A program made the position numbers and the translations under genes. A stretch of DNA of 64,000 nt from Faecalibacterium langellae. Lineage in GTDB: Bacteria; Bacillota; Clostridia; Oscillospirales; Ruminococcaceae. Where the stretch lies: positions 62,001 through 126,000 of the forward strand of contig NZ_NMTR01000019.1 of assembly GCF_002549775.1 (NCBI RefSeq), in the 5' to 3' direction. Under the pieces are notes generated by a model, which had not been told where the DNA came from, did no database searches, and was given only the letters and a program-made list of their open reading frames with translations. The first letter of the stretch is position 1. Every line of letters begins with the position of its first letter. Below are positions 33,838 to 42,596 of the stretch, one piece after another.

Positions 33838-34672
33838 CTTCGTCCACCCCCAGATAAGCATCAATGACCCGCGGATCGTTCTGCACCTCGGCCGGTGTGC
33901 CCTCGGCGATCAGGCGGCCAAAGTCCAGCACATACACCCGGTCGGAAATATCCATGACCAGATCCATGTGGTGCTCGATCATGAACACGGTCAGGTTGAA
34001 ATCGGTGCGGATGCGGTCGATGAACGCGGTCAGTTCTTCGGTCTCCTGCGGGTTCATACCGGCGGCGGGCTCGTCCAGCAGCAGCAGCTTCGGCTGAGTG
34101 GCCAGTGCGCGTGCGATCTCCACCCGGCGCTGCAGGCCGTAGGGCAGGCCGGTGGCCAGCTCGTCCCGCACATCCTCAAGGCCCAGCACCTTCAAAAGCT
34201 CCTCGCACTCCTCGCGCTGGCGCTTTTCCTCGTCGGCGTTCAGCCGGAAGGTGGCGCTGAGCAGGTTCGCCGACCGGCGGCAGTGCTTGGCGATGAGCAC
34301 GTTCTCGAACACGGTCTGGCTTTTCCACAGACGGATGTTCTGGAAGGTGCGGGCAATGCCCATCTGGGTGATCTTATCCGGCGTGGGCGCAATGATGTGG
34401 GAATACTGGCCCGCGTTCTGGCCCTTGTAGAGCTTTTTCATCTTGCCGTGGGGCGTGTTCTCGATGATCTTGCGTCCCTCGAACCACACCGCGCCGTTGG
34501 TGGGGGCATACACGCCCGTCACAACGTTGAACGCCGTGGTCTTGCCCGCACCGTTGGGGCCGATCAGGGAGACGATCTGGTTCTTGTCTACTTTCAGGTT
34601 CAGGTTGTCCACGGCCACCACGCCGCCAAACTGCATGGTGGCGTTTTCAATGGTCAATACATTTTCACTCAT
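33830..34672 (-). CDS. livG: Branched-chain amino-acid ABC transporter ATPase LivG
   Basis: A 280-residue ATPase with Walker A GPNGAGKTT, the family signature LPYGLQRRVEIARALA and Walker B LLLLDEPAAGMNP. LivG proteins have the longer insert between Walker A and the signature seen here (about 90 residues, including a KMKKLYKGQNAGQYS stretch). The start at 34672 overlaps the livM stop (ATGA), so it is coupled. Confidence 0.93.
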   Translation of the reverse strand: MSENVLTIENATMQFGGVVAVDNLNLKVDKNQIVSLIGPNGAGKTTAFNVVTGVYAPTNGAVWFEGRKIIENTPHGKMKKLYKGQNAGQYSHIIAPTPDKITQMGIARTFQNIRLWKSQTVFENVLIAKHCRRSANLLSATFRLNADEEKRQREECEELLKVLGLEDVRDELATGLPYGLQRRVEIARALATQPKLLLLDEPAAGMNPQETEELTAFIDRIRTDFNLTVFMIEHHMDLVMDISDRVYVLDFGRLIAEGTPAEVQNDPRVIDAYLGVDEDA

Positions 34673-35829
34673 TTGGAACGCACCTCCTTCTTGGCAGCCT
34701 TTGCCGCGGATGCAGGCTTTTTCTGGAACAGTTCCCGGTCGCCCATGATGCCCTTGCGGAAGAACAGCACCACCGCCATAATGATGACGCTGAACACCAC
34801 CATGCGGAAGCCGGAGCGCAGCAGCGGCACCCGGAAGCCGCCGATCCAGGTCTCGTTGTCCAAAAAGCGCAGCAGCCATTCGGAGCTTGCAATGAACAGG
34901 AAGGACGCGATGATGGAGCCGGACACCGAGCCGATGCCGCCGATGACCACGATGAGCAAAATCTCATAGGTCATGCTGGACTTGAAGGTGGTGGCCTGCA
35001 CGCTGGCCTGATACATGGCCAGCATCGCGCCGGAGATGCCGGCAAAGAAGCTGCTAATGATAAAGCTCATGCGCTTGTGGCTGGCAAGGTTGATGCCCAT
35101 GGCCTCGGCGGCGATCTCATCGTCACGGATGGCCTTGAAGGCGCGGCCGTAGGTGGAGTTGATGAGCAGCAGGATGATGGCAATGCAGATGCCCGAGAAC
35201 AGGAAGGGCATCACCGTTTCCAGATGCAGGGTGAAGCCGCCCAGTGTGATGTTGAAATTGGAAAAGCTGGTGAAGCCGTACAGCAGGTTGGAGCCGTTGG
35301 TCAGCGGGCCAAAGCCCTCGTACACCACGGCGGCGCGGATGATCTCCGCAAAGCCCAGGGTGGCGATGGCAAGGTAGTCGCTTTTCAGCTTCAGCACCGG
35401 CAGGCCGATGAGGAAGGCGAACAGCGCTGCGATGCATCCCGCAAGGATCAGGCAGAAGATGACGCCCAGCAGCAGGCCGAAACCGCCCAGGGGCTTCGAG
35501 AGCAGTTCCGGGATGGAAAAGCCGATGCCGCCGTTTGCGTAGCGCTGGTAGATGGACTTCTGCGATGCGGCAGGGATGGTGAGGATGGCGTAGGTGTAGG
35601 CACCCAGCAGCATAAAGCCTGCCTGGCCCAAGCTGAACAGGCCGGTAAAGCCGTTCAGCAGGTTCATGGAGACGGCCACCAGTGCGTAAATGGCGCCTTT
35701 GCGCAGCACCGTCAGCAGCATGGAGGGCACAAAGCTCAGGTTATCCAGCGCCAGCAGCACGGCCAGCAGAGCGATGAGGCCCAGCGCCGCCCGGAGATAG
35801 ATGCGTTTTTTCTCTTGTTTCATGGTCAT
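34669..35829 (-). CDS. livM: Branched-chain amino-acid ABC transporter permease LivM
   Basis: A 386-residue permease with about ten membrane helices, an N-terminal basic tail and the LivM loop ALGFAEIIRA. NGFTGLFSLGQAGFM is the typical N-terminal signature. The ATG at 35829 shares its A with the livH TGA (TGATG); starts at 35832 (GTG) or 35823 are also possible. It forms the channel with LivH. Confidence 0.92.
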   Translation of the reverse strand: MTMKQEKKRIYLRAALGLIALLAVLLALDNLSFVPSMLLTVLRKGAIYALVAVSMNLLNGFTGLFSLGQAGFMLLGAYTYAILTIPAASQKSIYQRYANGGIGFSIPELLSKPLGGFGLLLGVIFCLILAGCIAALFAFLIGLPVLKLKSDYLAIATLGFAEIIRAAVVYEGFGPLTNGSNLLYGFTSFSNFNITLGGFTLHLETVMPFLFSGICIAIILLLINSTYGRAFKAIRDDEIAAEAMGINLASHKRMSFIISSFFAGISGAMLAMYQASVQATTFKSSMTYEILLIVVIGGIGSVSGSIIASFLFIASSEWLLRFLDNETWIGGFRVPLLRSGFRMVVFSVIIMAVVLFFRKGIMGDRELFQKKPASAAKAAKKEVRSK

Positions 35830-36707
35830 CACACTTTCTCGGTCAGGTTTTCACTGAACAGGCCGGTGGGCTTGACGGCCAGCACCACGATCAGCAAAGC
35901 AAAGGTGAAGGCATCACTGAAGGTGGTGGCACCGGCACCCTTGATAAGACTTTCGCAGATGCCAATGAGGAAGCCGCCGATGACGGCACCCGGGATGGAG
36001 CCGATGCCGCCGAACACGGCGGCCACAAAGGCTTTCAGGCCCGGCATGGCACCCACGGTGGGGGTGACGGCGGTGTAGTTCGAGAAGTACATCATGGAGC
36101 CGATGGCCGCCAGGAAGCTGCCCACCGCAAAGGTAAAGGAGATGACGTTGTTGATCTTGATGCCCATGAGCTGGGCGGTCTCAAAATCGCGGGAAGCGGC
36201 ACGCATGGCCATGCCGATCTTGGTCTTCTGGATCAGGGTAACAAGGGCCGCCACCAGCACGATGACGAGGAACGGCGTGATGACCGTCACCCGCTTGGTC
36301 TGGCAGCCAAGCACCGTGACGGTGTCACTGATCCAGGGCAGGGCGGGGTACTGCTTGGCCAGGCCGCCGGTGACGTACCACATCAGGTTTTGCAGCAGGT
36401 AAGACATGCCGATGGCGGAGATCATAACGGACATGCGCGGTGCGGTGCGCAGGGGCTTGTAAGCCACTTTCTCCACCGCGATGCCCAGCAGCACGGTGGC
36501 CGCAATGACCAGCGGGATGGAAACGGTCAGCGGCAGGGAAGCGGTGGCGTACACCATCAGAAAGCCTGCCACCGTAAAGATATCGCCGTGGGCAAAGTTG
36601 ATGAGGCGCAGGATGCCGTACACCATCGTGTAGCCGATGGCGATCAGCGCATACTGGCCGCCCACCGAGATGCCCGCCAGCAGATAGGGCAGAAACTTTG
36701 CAGCCAT
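35829..36707 (-). CDS. livH: Branched-chain amino-acid ABC transporter permease LivH
   Basis: A 292-residue permease with eight or so helices and the signature YGILRLINFAHGD. VFGGIGSIPGAVIGG near the C-terminus is shared by the LivH family. The ATG at 36707 is preceded by GAGGG; an in-frame codon at 36749 would add a non-hydrophobic tail and has no ribosome site. It is coupled to livM. Confidence 0.92.
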   Translation of the reverse strand: MAAKFLPYLLAGISVGGQYALIAIGYTMVYGILRLINFAHGDIFTVAGFLMVYATASLPLTVSIPLVIAATVLLGIAVEKVAYKPLRTAPRMSVMISAIGMSYLLQNLMWYVTGGLAKQYPALPWISDTVTVLGCQTKRVTVITPFLVIVLVAALVTLIQKTKIGMAMRAASRDFETAQLMGIKINNVISFTFAVGSFLAAIGSMMYFSNYTAVTPTVGAMPGLKAFVAAVFGGIGSIPGAVIGGFLIGICESLIKGAGATTFSDAFTFALLIVVLAVKPTGLFSENLTEKV

Positions 36708-36802
36708 AAGGGGAACCCTCCATTTCTTACATCTTTTATCAGGATACAAGCAAAGCGCAGACAGGAGTTTTCCTGCCTGCGTTCTGCTGTTTTAAAAGCT
36801 TA

Positions 36803-38020
36803 TCAGTCTTCCACGCTTTGGGTCTTGACGAACTCGAAGGCACCGTCAGCGGCCTTCTTGATGTAGGCCATGTCCTTGTTGGCGTCGCCGGTGGTCTGGT
36901 CAAAGGTGATGCTGCCGGTCACGCCGTCGTAGTTCACACCGTACAAAGCGTCCCGGATGGCGGTGCCGTCGGTGCTGCCTGCGGCCTTGATGGCTTCCAG
37001 AGCCACCATGTAACCGTCGTAGCCCAGTGCCGAGACAGCGGCCACGATGTCGTTGCCGCCGTTGTTGGTCAGCTTCTGGCTGTCGGCGTTCAGCCACTCC
37101 TTGAAGCCGGTGACGAACTCCTTGGCAATGCCGGAGTCATCGTTCTCATCAAAGAAGGTGGAGCAGTACACCTGCACATCGGTGCCCTTCTGGGCATCCA
37201 GAATGACGCTGGACTCCCAGGTGTCGCCTGCGGTGATGGGCTTATCGAAGCCTGCCGAAGCCGCCTGGGTGATGATCTGTGCCGCATAGGTGGTGGCGCA
37301 GGGGGCAAAGATGACATCCGCACCGGCGTTGATGGCGTTCTGGATGTAAGCGGAGAAGTCGGAGGTGCCCTCGGGGAACTGCTCGTTGGTCACGGTGCCG
37401 CCCAGTGCTTCAAAGGCGTTCACAAAGTAGGTGGCAAGGCCGGAACCGTAATCCTCGCCCAGCATACTCAGCACATAAGCGTTGGAAGCACCAAACTGAT
37501 CCTTGGCAAAGCTGGCCATAACGGAACCCTGGAACGGGTCCAGGAAGCAGACACGGAAGTAATAGGGGTTTGCCTCGGTCACGGCGGGGTTGGTGCAGGA
37601 GCAGCCGATGGCCGGGATGGAAGCAGCCTGGAAGGTGGGGGCTGCTGCGATGGAGCAGCCGGAACCGTAGTTGCCCAGCACGATGGAGACCTTCTTGGAG
37701 ACCAGTTCCTGTGCGGCGGTCACGGCCTTGTCGGTGCTGGACTGGTTATCCACTTCCACCAGCTCCACATTGTAGGTCTCGCCGCCGATGTCCACGGTGG
37801 GCGCAATGCTGTTGGCGTACTCGATGGCCAGCACTTCCTGCTTGCCGCCTGCGCCGTTATCACCGGAAGCCGGCTCAAACACACCGATCTTGATGGTCTT
37901 GCCGCCTGCAGCAGAACCGCTGGCGGAGCCACTCGAAGACGAGCAGCCTGCCAGAGCTGCGGCCGCAGCGGTGACGCCTGCCGCCTTCAGGAAATCACGA
38001 CGAGAAATGAATGCCTTCAT
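36803..38020 (-). CDS. livK: Branched-chain amino-acid binding lipoprotein LivK
   Basis: A 405-residue lipoprotein with a twin-arginine-like start (SRRDFLKAAG) and lipobox LAGC, then a type I periplasmic-binding fold (KIGVFEPASGDNGAGGKQ, CTNPAVTEANPYYFRVCF). It captures leucine, isoleucine, valine or related substrates for LivHMGF. A leader terminator lies between the promoter and this gene. It is separated from livH by about 95 nt. Confidence 0.92.
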   Translation of the reverse strand: MKAFISRRDFLKAAGVTAAAAALAGCSSSSGSASGSAAGGKTIKIGVFEPASGDNGAGGKQEVLAIEYANSIAPTVDIGGETYNVELVEVDNQSSTDKAVTAAQELVSKKVSIVLGNYGSGCSIAAAPTFQAASIPAIGCSCTNPAVTEANPYYFRVCFLDPFQGSVMASFAKDQFGASNAYVLSMLGEDYGSGLATYFVNAFEALGGTVTNEQFPEGTSDFSAYIQNAINAGADVIFAPCATTYAAQIITQAASAGFDKPITAGDTWESSVILDAQKGTDVQVYCSTFFDENDDSGIAKEFVTGFKEWLNADSQKLTNNGGNDIVAAVSALGYDGYMVALEAIKAAGSTDGTAIRDALYGVNYDGVTGSITFDQTTGDANKDMAYIKKAADGAFEFVKTQSVED

Positions 38021-38069
38021 AAGAAATGCCTCCTCTATTATTTCTTAACACTTTCCCAGATAAAACAAG

Positions 38070-38121
38070 AAAAACCCGCAGCGGCGCAGTGATCCTCAGA
38101 TCCTGCATCGTTGCGGGTTTC
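38070..38121 (-). terminator. Leader terminator / attenuator of the liv operon
   Basis: On the minus strand GAAACCCGC pairs with GCGGGTTT, enclosing GCAGGATC-tgag-GATCACTGC, and is followed by TTCTTGTTTT. It lies between the promoter (38130-38158) and livK, immediately after the predicted start site. Confidence 0.7.
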
Positions 38122-38129
38122 TTAGCAAT

Positions 38130-38158
38130 GTTTTAGCACATGAAAAGGAACTTGTCTA
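38130..38158 (-). promoter_or_regulatory. Promoter of the liv operon
   Basis: On the minus strand TAGACA (38153-38158), 17 nt, TAAAAC (38130-38135). Both hexamers match consensus at 4-5 of 6 positions. Confidence 0.55.
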
Positions 38159-38200
38159 GGCTAAATTTGATTTTTTTCAAATTTTCGTCAGATGATAAAA

Positions 38201-38273
38201 AGAAACTGTACTTGAATAGCGTGCATTTTGGGCGGTTTTGATACAAACTGCCCTTGCTACAAATACAGTTTCG
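38201..38273 (-). terminator. Terminator of the polyamine operon
   Basis: On the minus strand AAACTGTA pairs with TACAGTTT (38203-38210, 38264-38271), enclosing GGGCAGTTT/AAACCGCCC. TCTTTTT follows. Confidence 0.75.
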
Positions 38274-38289
38274 CACAAAAGGTCGGACT

Positions 38290-39507
38290 TTATCTAGCCG
38301 CGTTCCCGAGGCGCATTTTAAAATCGCGGTAGCCGAACCGCACCAGCTCCCGGCAGGAGCCGTCCTCGGCCAGTGCCCAGATGGGCGGCAGGGGCATGCC
38401 GTTGAAGGTGTTGTTCTTGCAGGTGGTGTAAATGGCCATATCGCCAAAGATGAGCTTATCCCCCTCGGTAAGAGGAGCGTCAAAGCTGTAGTCCCCGATG
38501 ACATCTCCGGCAAGACAGGTGGGCCCACCCAAGCGGATGGTGCACGGCTTTTCTTCCGGCTCACCTGCGTCCAGCAGGGGCGGGCGGTAGGGCATCTCAA
38601 TGACATCCGGCGTGTGGCAGGCAGCGGACATGTCCAGAATGGCAAGGTTCGTCTCGCCATTGCACAGGGTGTCCAGCACCGTGGTGACCAGATACCCGGC
38701 GTTCAGCGCCCAGGCTTCACCCGGTTCCAGATACACCTGCACACCGTACTTTTTCTGCGTCTCAGTGATGCACTGTTCCAGCGTGGCAAGGTCGTAACCG
38801 GGGCGGGTGATGTGGTGCCCGCCGCCGAAGTTGAGCCACTTCATCCGGGGCAGCAGGTCCCTGAACTTCTCCTCCACCGCCGCCAGTGTCGTGGCCAGTG
38901 CATCCGCGTCCTGCTCGCACAGGGTATGAAAGTGCAGACCGTCCAGCAGGGCGGTCAGCTCCGGGTGCGCCGCCACGGCGGCGTCCCACTGGGCGCGGGT
39001 GGTACCCAGACGACTGCCGGGGGCGCAGGGGTCATAGATGGCGTGGCCCTCCTGCGTGGAACACTCCGGGTTGATGCGCAGACCAATGCTTTTGCCCGCT
39101 GCCTTTGCCGCCGGGCCGAACTTTGCCAGCTGCCGGGGCGAGTTGAACACGATGTGGTCCGCGTAGTGCAGCAGCTCGGTGAACTCGTCTGCCCGGTAGG
39201 CGGCGCAGAACACATGATTCTCTTTCTCCGGCAGTTCTTCTCTGCCCAAACGGCTCTCGTACAGGCCGCTGGCCTCGGTGCCCGCAAGGTAAGGGGCCAG
39301 CACCGGGTAGACGTCAAAGTTGGAGAACGCCTTCTGCGCCAGCAGAATCTTGCAGCCGGTGCGCTGCTGCACGCCAAACAGAATCTCACCATTGCGGCGC
39401 AGCTGCCCTTCGTCCAGCAGGTAGCAGGGGGTGGGCAGGCGGTGCAGCTGCTCCTCGGACAGGTTTGCCAGCCCCGCAAAGGGCGGGCGGCTGTCGCGCA
39501 CCCGCAT
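38290..39507 (-). CDS. nspC: Carboxynorspermidine decarboxylase
   Basis: A 405-residue PLP-dependent fold-type III decarboxylase that converts carboxy(nor)spermidine to (nor)spermidine. KAFSNF near residue 59 carries the PLP lysine of the family. HFHTLCEQ, the GGGHHITRPGYD loop and the C-terminal CLAGDVIGDYSF element fit NspC. It is the last gene of the polyamine operon, and its start codon overlaps the stop of the carboxynorspermidine synthase gene by one base. Confidence 0.93.
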   Translation of the reverse strand: MRVRDSRPPFAGLANLSEEQLHRLPTPCYLLDEGQLRRNGEILFGVQQRTGCKILLAQKAFSNFDVYPVLAPYLAGTEASGLYESRLGREELPEKENHVFCAAYRADEFTELLHYADHIVFNSPRQLAKFGPAAKAAGKSIGLRINPECSTQEGHAIYDPCAPGSRLGTTRAQWDAAVAAHPELTALLDGLHFHTLCEQDADALATTLAAVEEKFRDLLPRMKWLNFGGGHHITRPGYDLATLEQCITETQKKYGVQVYLEPGEAWALNAGYLVTTVLDTLCNGETNLAILDMSAACHTPDVIEMPYRPPLLDAGEPEEKPCTIRLGGPTCLAGDVIGDYSFDAPLTEGDKLIFGDMAIYTTCKNNTFNGMPLPPIWALAEDGSCRELVRFGYRDFKMRLGNAAR

Positions 39508-40766
39508 CAGTCCACCAGAGCCGGGCTGTGGCTCTCGGAGCGGGGCAGGCCGTACTTGTCCAGAGCGTCCAGATACGGGTCCGGATCAAACTCCTCCACG
39601 GTGTGCACGCCCTTGGTGGTCCACTTGCCGGTCAGCAGCATCAGCGCGCCGCACATGGCAGGCACGCCGGTGGTGTAGCTGATAGCCTGAGAGCCGACTT
39701 CCTTGTAGCACTCCTGATGGTCGCAGACGTTGTAGATGTAGTAGGTCTTTTCCTTGCCGTCCTTTTTGCCGGTGAAGATGCAGCCGATGTTGGTCTTGCC
39801 CTTGGTGCGGGGGCCAAGGCTTGCGGGGTCCGGCAGCAGAGCCTTCAGGAACTGGATGGGCACGATCTCCTGCCCATTGAAGTTGACCGGGGTGGTGGAC
39901 AGCATGCCCACGTCCTCCAGACAGCGCATGTGATCCAGATAGCTCTGACCAAAGGTCATAAAGAAGCGGATGCGCTTTGCCTCCGGGATGTTCTTTGCCA
40001 GCGACTCGATCTCCTCGTGGTGCAGCAGGTACATATCCTTCTGGCCCACTTTGTCGAAGTTGTATTCCCGCTTGATGCTCATGGCCGGGATCTCCACCCA
40101 GTGGCCGTTCTCCCAGTAGCTGCCGGGTGCGGACACTTCGCGCAGGTTGATCTCGGGGTTGAAGTTGGTGGCAAAGGCATAGCCATGGTCGCCGCCGTTG
40201 CAGTCCAGAATGTCGATGGTGTCAATGGTATCGAACTCGTGCTTCTTGGCATAAGCGCAGTAAGCCTGGGTCACGCCCGGGTCAAAGCCGCTGCCCAGCA
40301 GAGCAGTCAGGCCGGCTTCCTCAAACTTTTTGGCATAGGCCCACTGCCAGCTGTAGTCAAAGTAAGCGGAGAAGCCGGCTTCCTTGCAGCGCTTCTCATA
40401 GATGGCACGCCATTCGGGGTCGTCGGTGTTCTCGGGCTCATAGTTGGCGGTGTCCATGTAGTTGACGCCGCAGGCAAGGCAGGCGTCCATGATGGTCAGG
40501 TCCTGATAGGGCAGGGCGATGTTCATCACGAGGTCGGGCTGATACGCCTTGATGAGGGCGATCACTTCCTCAGTCTTGTCGGCGTCCACCTGAGCGGTGG
40601 TGATTTTAGTCGTGGTCTTCGGGGCCAGCTCTGCAGCCAGCTTGTCGCACTTTGCCTTGGTGCGGCTGGCAATGCAGATCTCGGTAAACACTTCGGGCAC
40701 CTGGCAGCACTTGTGGATGGCAACGGAGGCCACGCCGCCGCAGCCGATGATCAGAACTTTGCTCAT
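39507..40766 (-). CDS. Carboxynorspermidine synthase (saccharopine-dehydrogenase family)
   Basis: A 419-residue NAD(P)H-dependent enzyme that forms carboxy(nor)spermidine from putrescine or diaminopropane and aspartate semialdehyde. The Rossmann motif IIGCGGVASVAIHKC is at residues 6-20. GSGFDPGVTQAY and the C-terminal YTTGVPAMCGALMLL match the family. Pairing with nspC in the same operon makes the polyamine role much more likely than lysine metabolism. AGGAGAACC precedes the ATG. Confidence 0.92.
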   Translation of the reverse strand: MSKVLIIGCGGVASVAIHKCCQVPEVFTEICIASRTKAKCDKLAAELAPKTTTKITTAQVDADKTEEVIALIKAYQPDLVMNIALPYQDLTIMDACLACGVNYMDTANYEPENTDDPEWRAIYEKRCKEAGFSAYFDYSWQWAYAKKFEEAGLTALLGSGFDPGVTQAYCAYAKKHEFDTIDTIDILDCNGGDHGYAFATNFNPEINLREVSAPGSYWENGHWVEIPAMSIKREYNFDKVGQKDMYLLHHEEIESLAKNIPEAKRIRFFMTFGQSYLDHMRCLEDVGMLSTTPVNFNGQEIVPIQFLKALLPDPASLGPRTKGKTNIGCIFTGKKDGKEKTYYIYNVCDHQECYKEVGSQAISYTTGVPAMCGALMLLTGKWTTKGVHTVEEFDPDPYLDALDKYGLPRSESHSPALVD

Positions 40767-40850
40767 GTTGGGTTCTCCTTTGATTTTTTACAGTGAATTC
40801 AGAAAAGCAGACCTGGGGCCTGCGGCCCGGACTCTGCATACAGTTACAGT

Positions 40851-41726
40851 TTAGACCTGAAACCCGGGCCAGCCCTTGTCGAGGGCAATGAGGGTCTCTC
40901 GCAGCACCTTGCAGGCGGTGGCGGTGGAAACGCCGGTGGTGTCCAGCGTGGGAGCCAGCTCGTTGAGGTCAGCCGCCACGATGTTTGCTTTGGTCACGGT
41001 GCGGATGGCGTCCAGCAGCTGCAAAAAGCTGACGCCGCCAGCCTCCGGAGTACCGGTGCCGGGGAAGCAGGAGGGGTCCAGGCAGTCCAGGTCAATGGTG
41101 AGATACACCGGCACCTTGCTTGCACACAGCTGTTCGGTCAGCTCGGCAAGGCCGGTAAAGTCGAATTTGTGCATCTCGGTGTGCTGGGCCGCGAACTCAA
41201 ACTCGGCGCGGTCACCGCTGCGGATGCAGAACTGGTGGATATGCCCGTCGCCCACCAGCTCGTGGCAGCGGCGCAGCACACAGGCATGGCTCAGCTTTGC
41301 ACCAAGGTAGTCGTCCCGCAGGTCAGCGTGGGCATCAAAGTGGACGATGTGCAGGTCCGGGTATTTCTTCACGGCGGCCCGCACGGCACCCAGGGTCACC
41401 AGATGTTCGCCGCCCAGCAGCAGCGGGAACTTGCCGTCGTGCAAAATTTCCTCTGCCCGGGCCTCGATGTCCGCAAGGGCGCTCTCACTGGAGCCGAAGC
41501 ACAGCTCCAAGTCGCCGCTGTCGAAGACGTCAAAATCGGTCAGGTCGGCGTTCTGGTAGGGACTGTAGGTCTCCAGACCATAGCTTTCGTGCCGGATGGC
41601 CGCCGGGCCAAAGCGTGCACCCGGGCGGTAGCTGGTGGTGGAATCGTAAGGCGCGCCGTACAGCACGATGCTGGCGGCACGGTAGCTGCTGTCGCAGCCG
41701 ATGAAGGTCTCAACATTGGGTTGCAT
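40851..41726 (-). CDS. speB: Agmatinase (ureohydrolase family)
   Basis: A 291-residue binuclear manganese enzyme that hydrolyses agmatine to putrescine and urea. Metal-site motifs GGEHLVT, HFDAHADLR and LTIDLDCLDPSCFPGTGTPE are intact. It lies between speE and the carboxynorspermidine synthase gene. Its ATG overlaps the speE stop (one shared base). Enzymes of this family can also cleave N1-aminopropylagmatine; that alternative fits the gene order speA-speE-speB. Confidence 0.93.
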   Translation of the reverse strand: MQPNVETFIGCDSSYRAASIVLYGAPYDSTTSYRPGARFGPAAIRHESYGLETYSPYQNADLTDFDVFDSGDLELCFGSSESALADIEARAEEILHDGKFPLLLGGEHLVTLGAVRAAVKKYPDLHIVHFDAHADLRDDYLGAKLSHACVLRRCHELVGDGHIHQFCIRSGDRAEFEFAAQHTEMHKFDFTGLAELTEQLCASKVPVYLTIDLDCLDPSCFPGTGTPEAGGVSFLQLLDAIRTVTKANIVAADLNELAPTLDTTGVSTATACKVLRETLIALDKGWPGFQV

Positions 41727-42583
41727 CAGTGTTCCTCCACTTCCCGCAGCATTTCCTCAAGGAATGCCGGCAGGTAGAATGCCCCGACGTGCAGCCGGGT
41801 GGTGTAATAGCGGGTGCGCATGTTCAGCGCTTTCCACGCTGCGGCATCCAGGTCGTCGATGGGGTGGTACTTCTTGCTGGCAAAGCCGAATAGCCAGTAG
41901 CCTGCGGCAAAGGTGGGGATGTGGGCCTGATACACGCGGCTGATGGGAAAGGTGGACGCGATGCGCTTGTGGCTGCGCTGCATGGCGCTGGCGTCCTCGG
42001 CGTAGAAGGGGCTGCCCTGCTGGTTGACCATGATGCCGTCGTCTTTCAGGGCGTTGAAGCAGCAGCCGTAGAACTCGCGGGTGAACAGGCCTTCGCTGGG
42101 GCCGAAGGGGTCCGAGGAATCCACGATGATCAGGTCGTATTCCTCCTCACAGCGGCGGATGAACTTCAGGGCGTTCTCAAAGTAGATGTGCACCCGGCGG
42201 TCATCCATGCGGCAGGCATTGCCGGGCAGGTAGGCACGGCAGGCTTCCACCACCTGCGGGTCCATCTCCACCAGGTCGATGCGCTCCACCCGGTCGTAGC
42301 GGGTCAGCTCCCGCACCACGCCGCCGTCCCCGGCACCGATGACGAGGATATCCTTGGCCTCCTTGTGCACCGCCATGGGCACATGGACGATCATTTCATC
42401 GTAGATGAACTCGTCGCGCTCGGTGAGCATCACGTTGCCGTCCAGTGTGAGCACCCGGCCGAACTCGGGCGTCTCAAAGATATCGATGCGCTGGTAGTCG
42501 CTCTGCTTGGAGTAGAGCTGTTTATTCACCCGGATGCTGTGCTTCACGTCCGGGGTGTGAAACTCGGAAAACCAGAATTCCAT
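41726..42583 (-). CDS. speE: Spermidine synthase / aminopropyltransferase
   Basis: A 285-residue aminopropyltransferase with the gate motif VIGAGDGGVVREL and the catalytic aspartate region IIVDSSDPFGPSEGLF. It transfers aminopropyl from decarboxylated SAM to putrescine, or to agmatine in some relatives. No SAM decarboxylase gene (speD) is in the window. It is coupled to speA upstream (13 nt apart) and speB downstream. Confidence 0.93.
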   Translation of the reverse strand: MEFWFSEFHTPDVKHSIRVNKQLYSKQSDYQRIDIFETPEFGRVLTLDGNVMLTERDEFIYDEMIVHVPMAVHKEAKDILVIGAGDGGVVRELTRYDRVERIDLVEMDPQVVEACRAYLPGNACRMDDRRVHIYFENALKFIRRCEEEYDLIIVDSSDPFGPSEGLFTREFYGCCFNALKDDGIMVNQQGSPFYAEDASAMQRSHKRIASTFPISRVYQAHIPTFAAGYWLFGFASKKYHPIDDLDAAAWKALNMRTRYYTTRLHVGAFYLPAFLEEMLREVEEH

Positions 42584-42596
42584 AAAGGTTCCTCCT

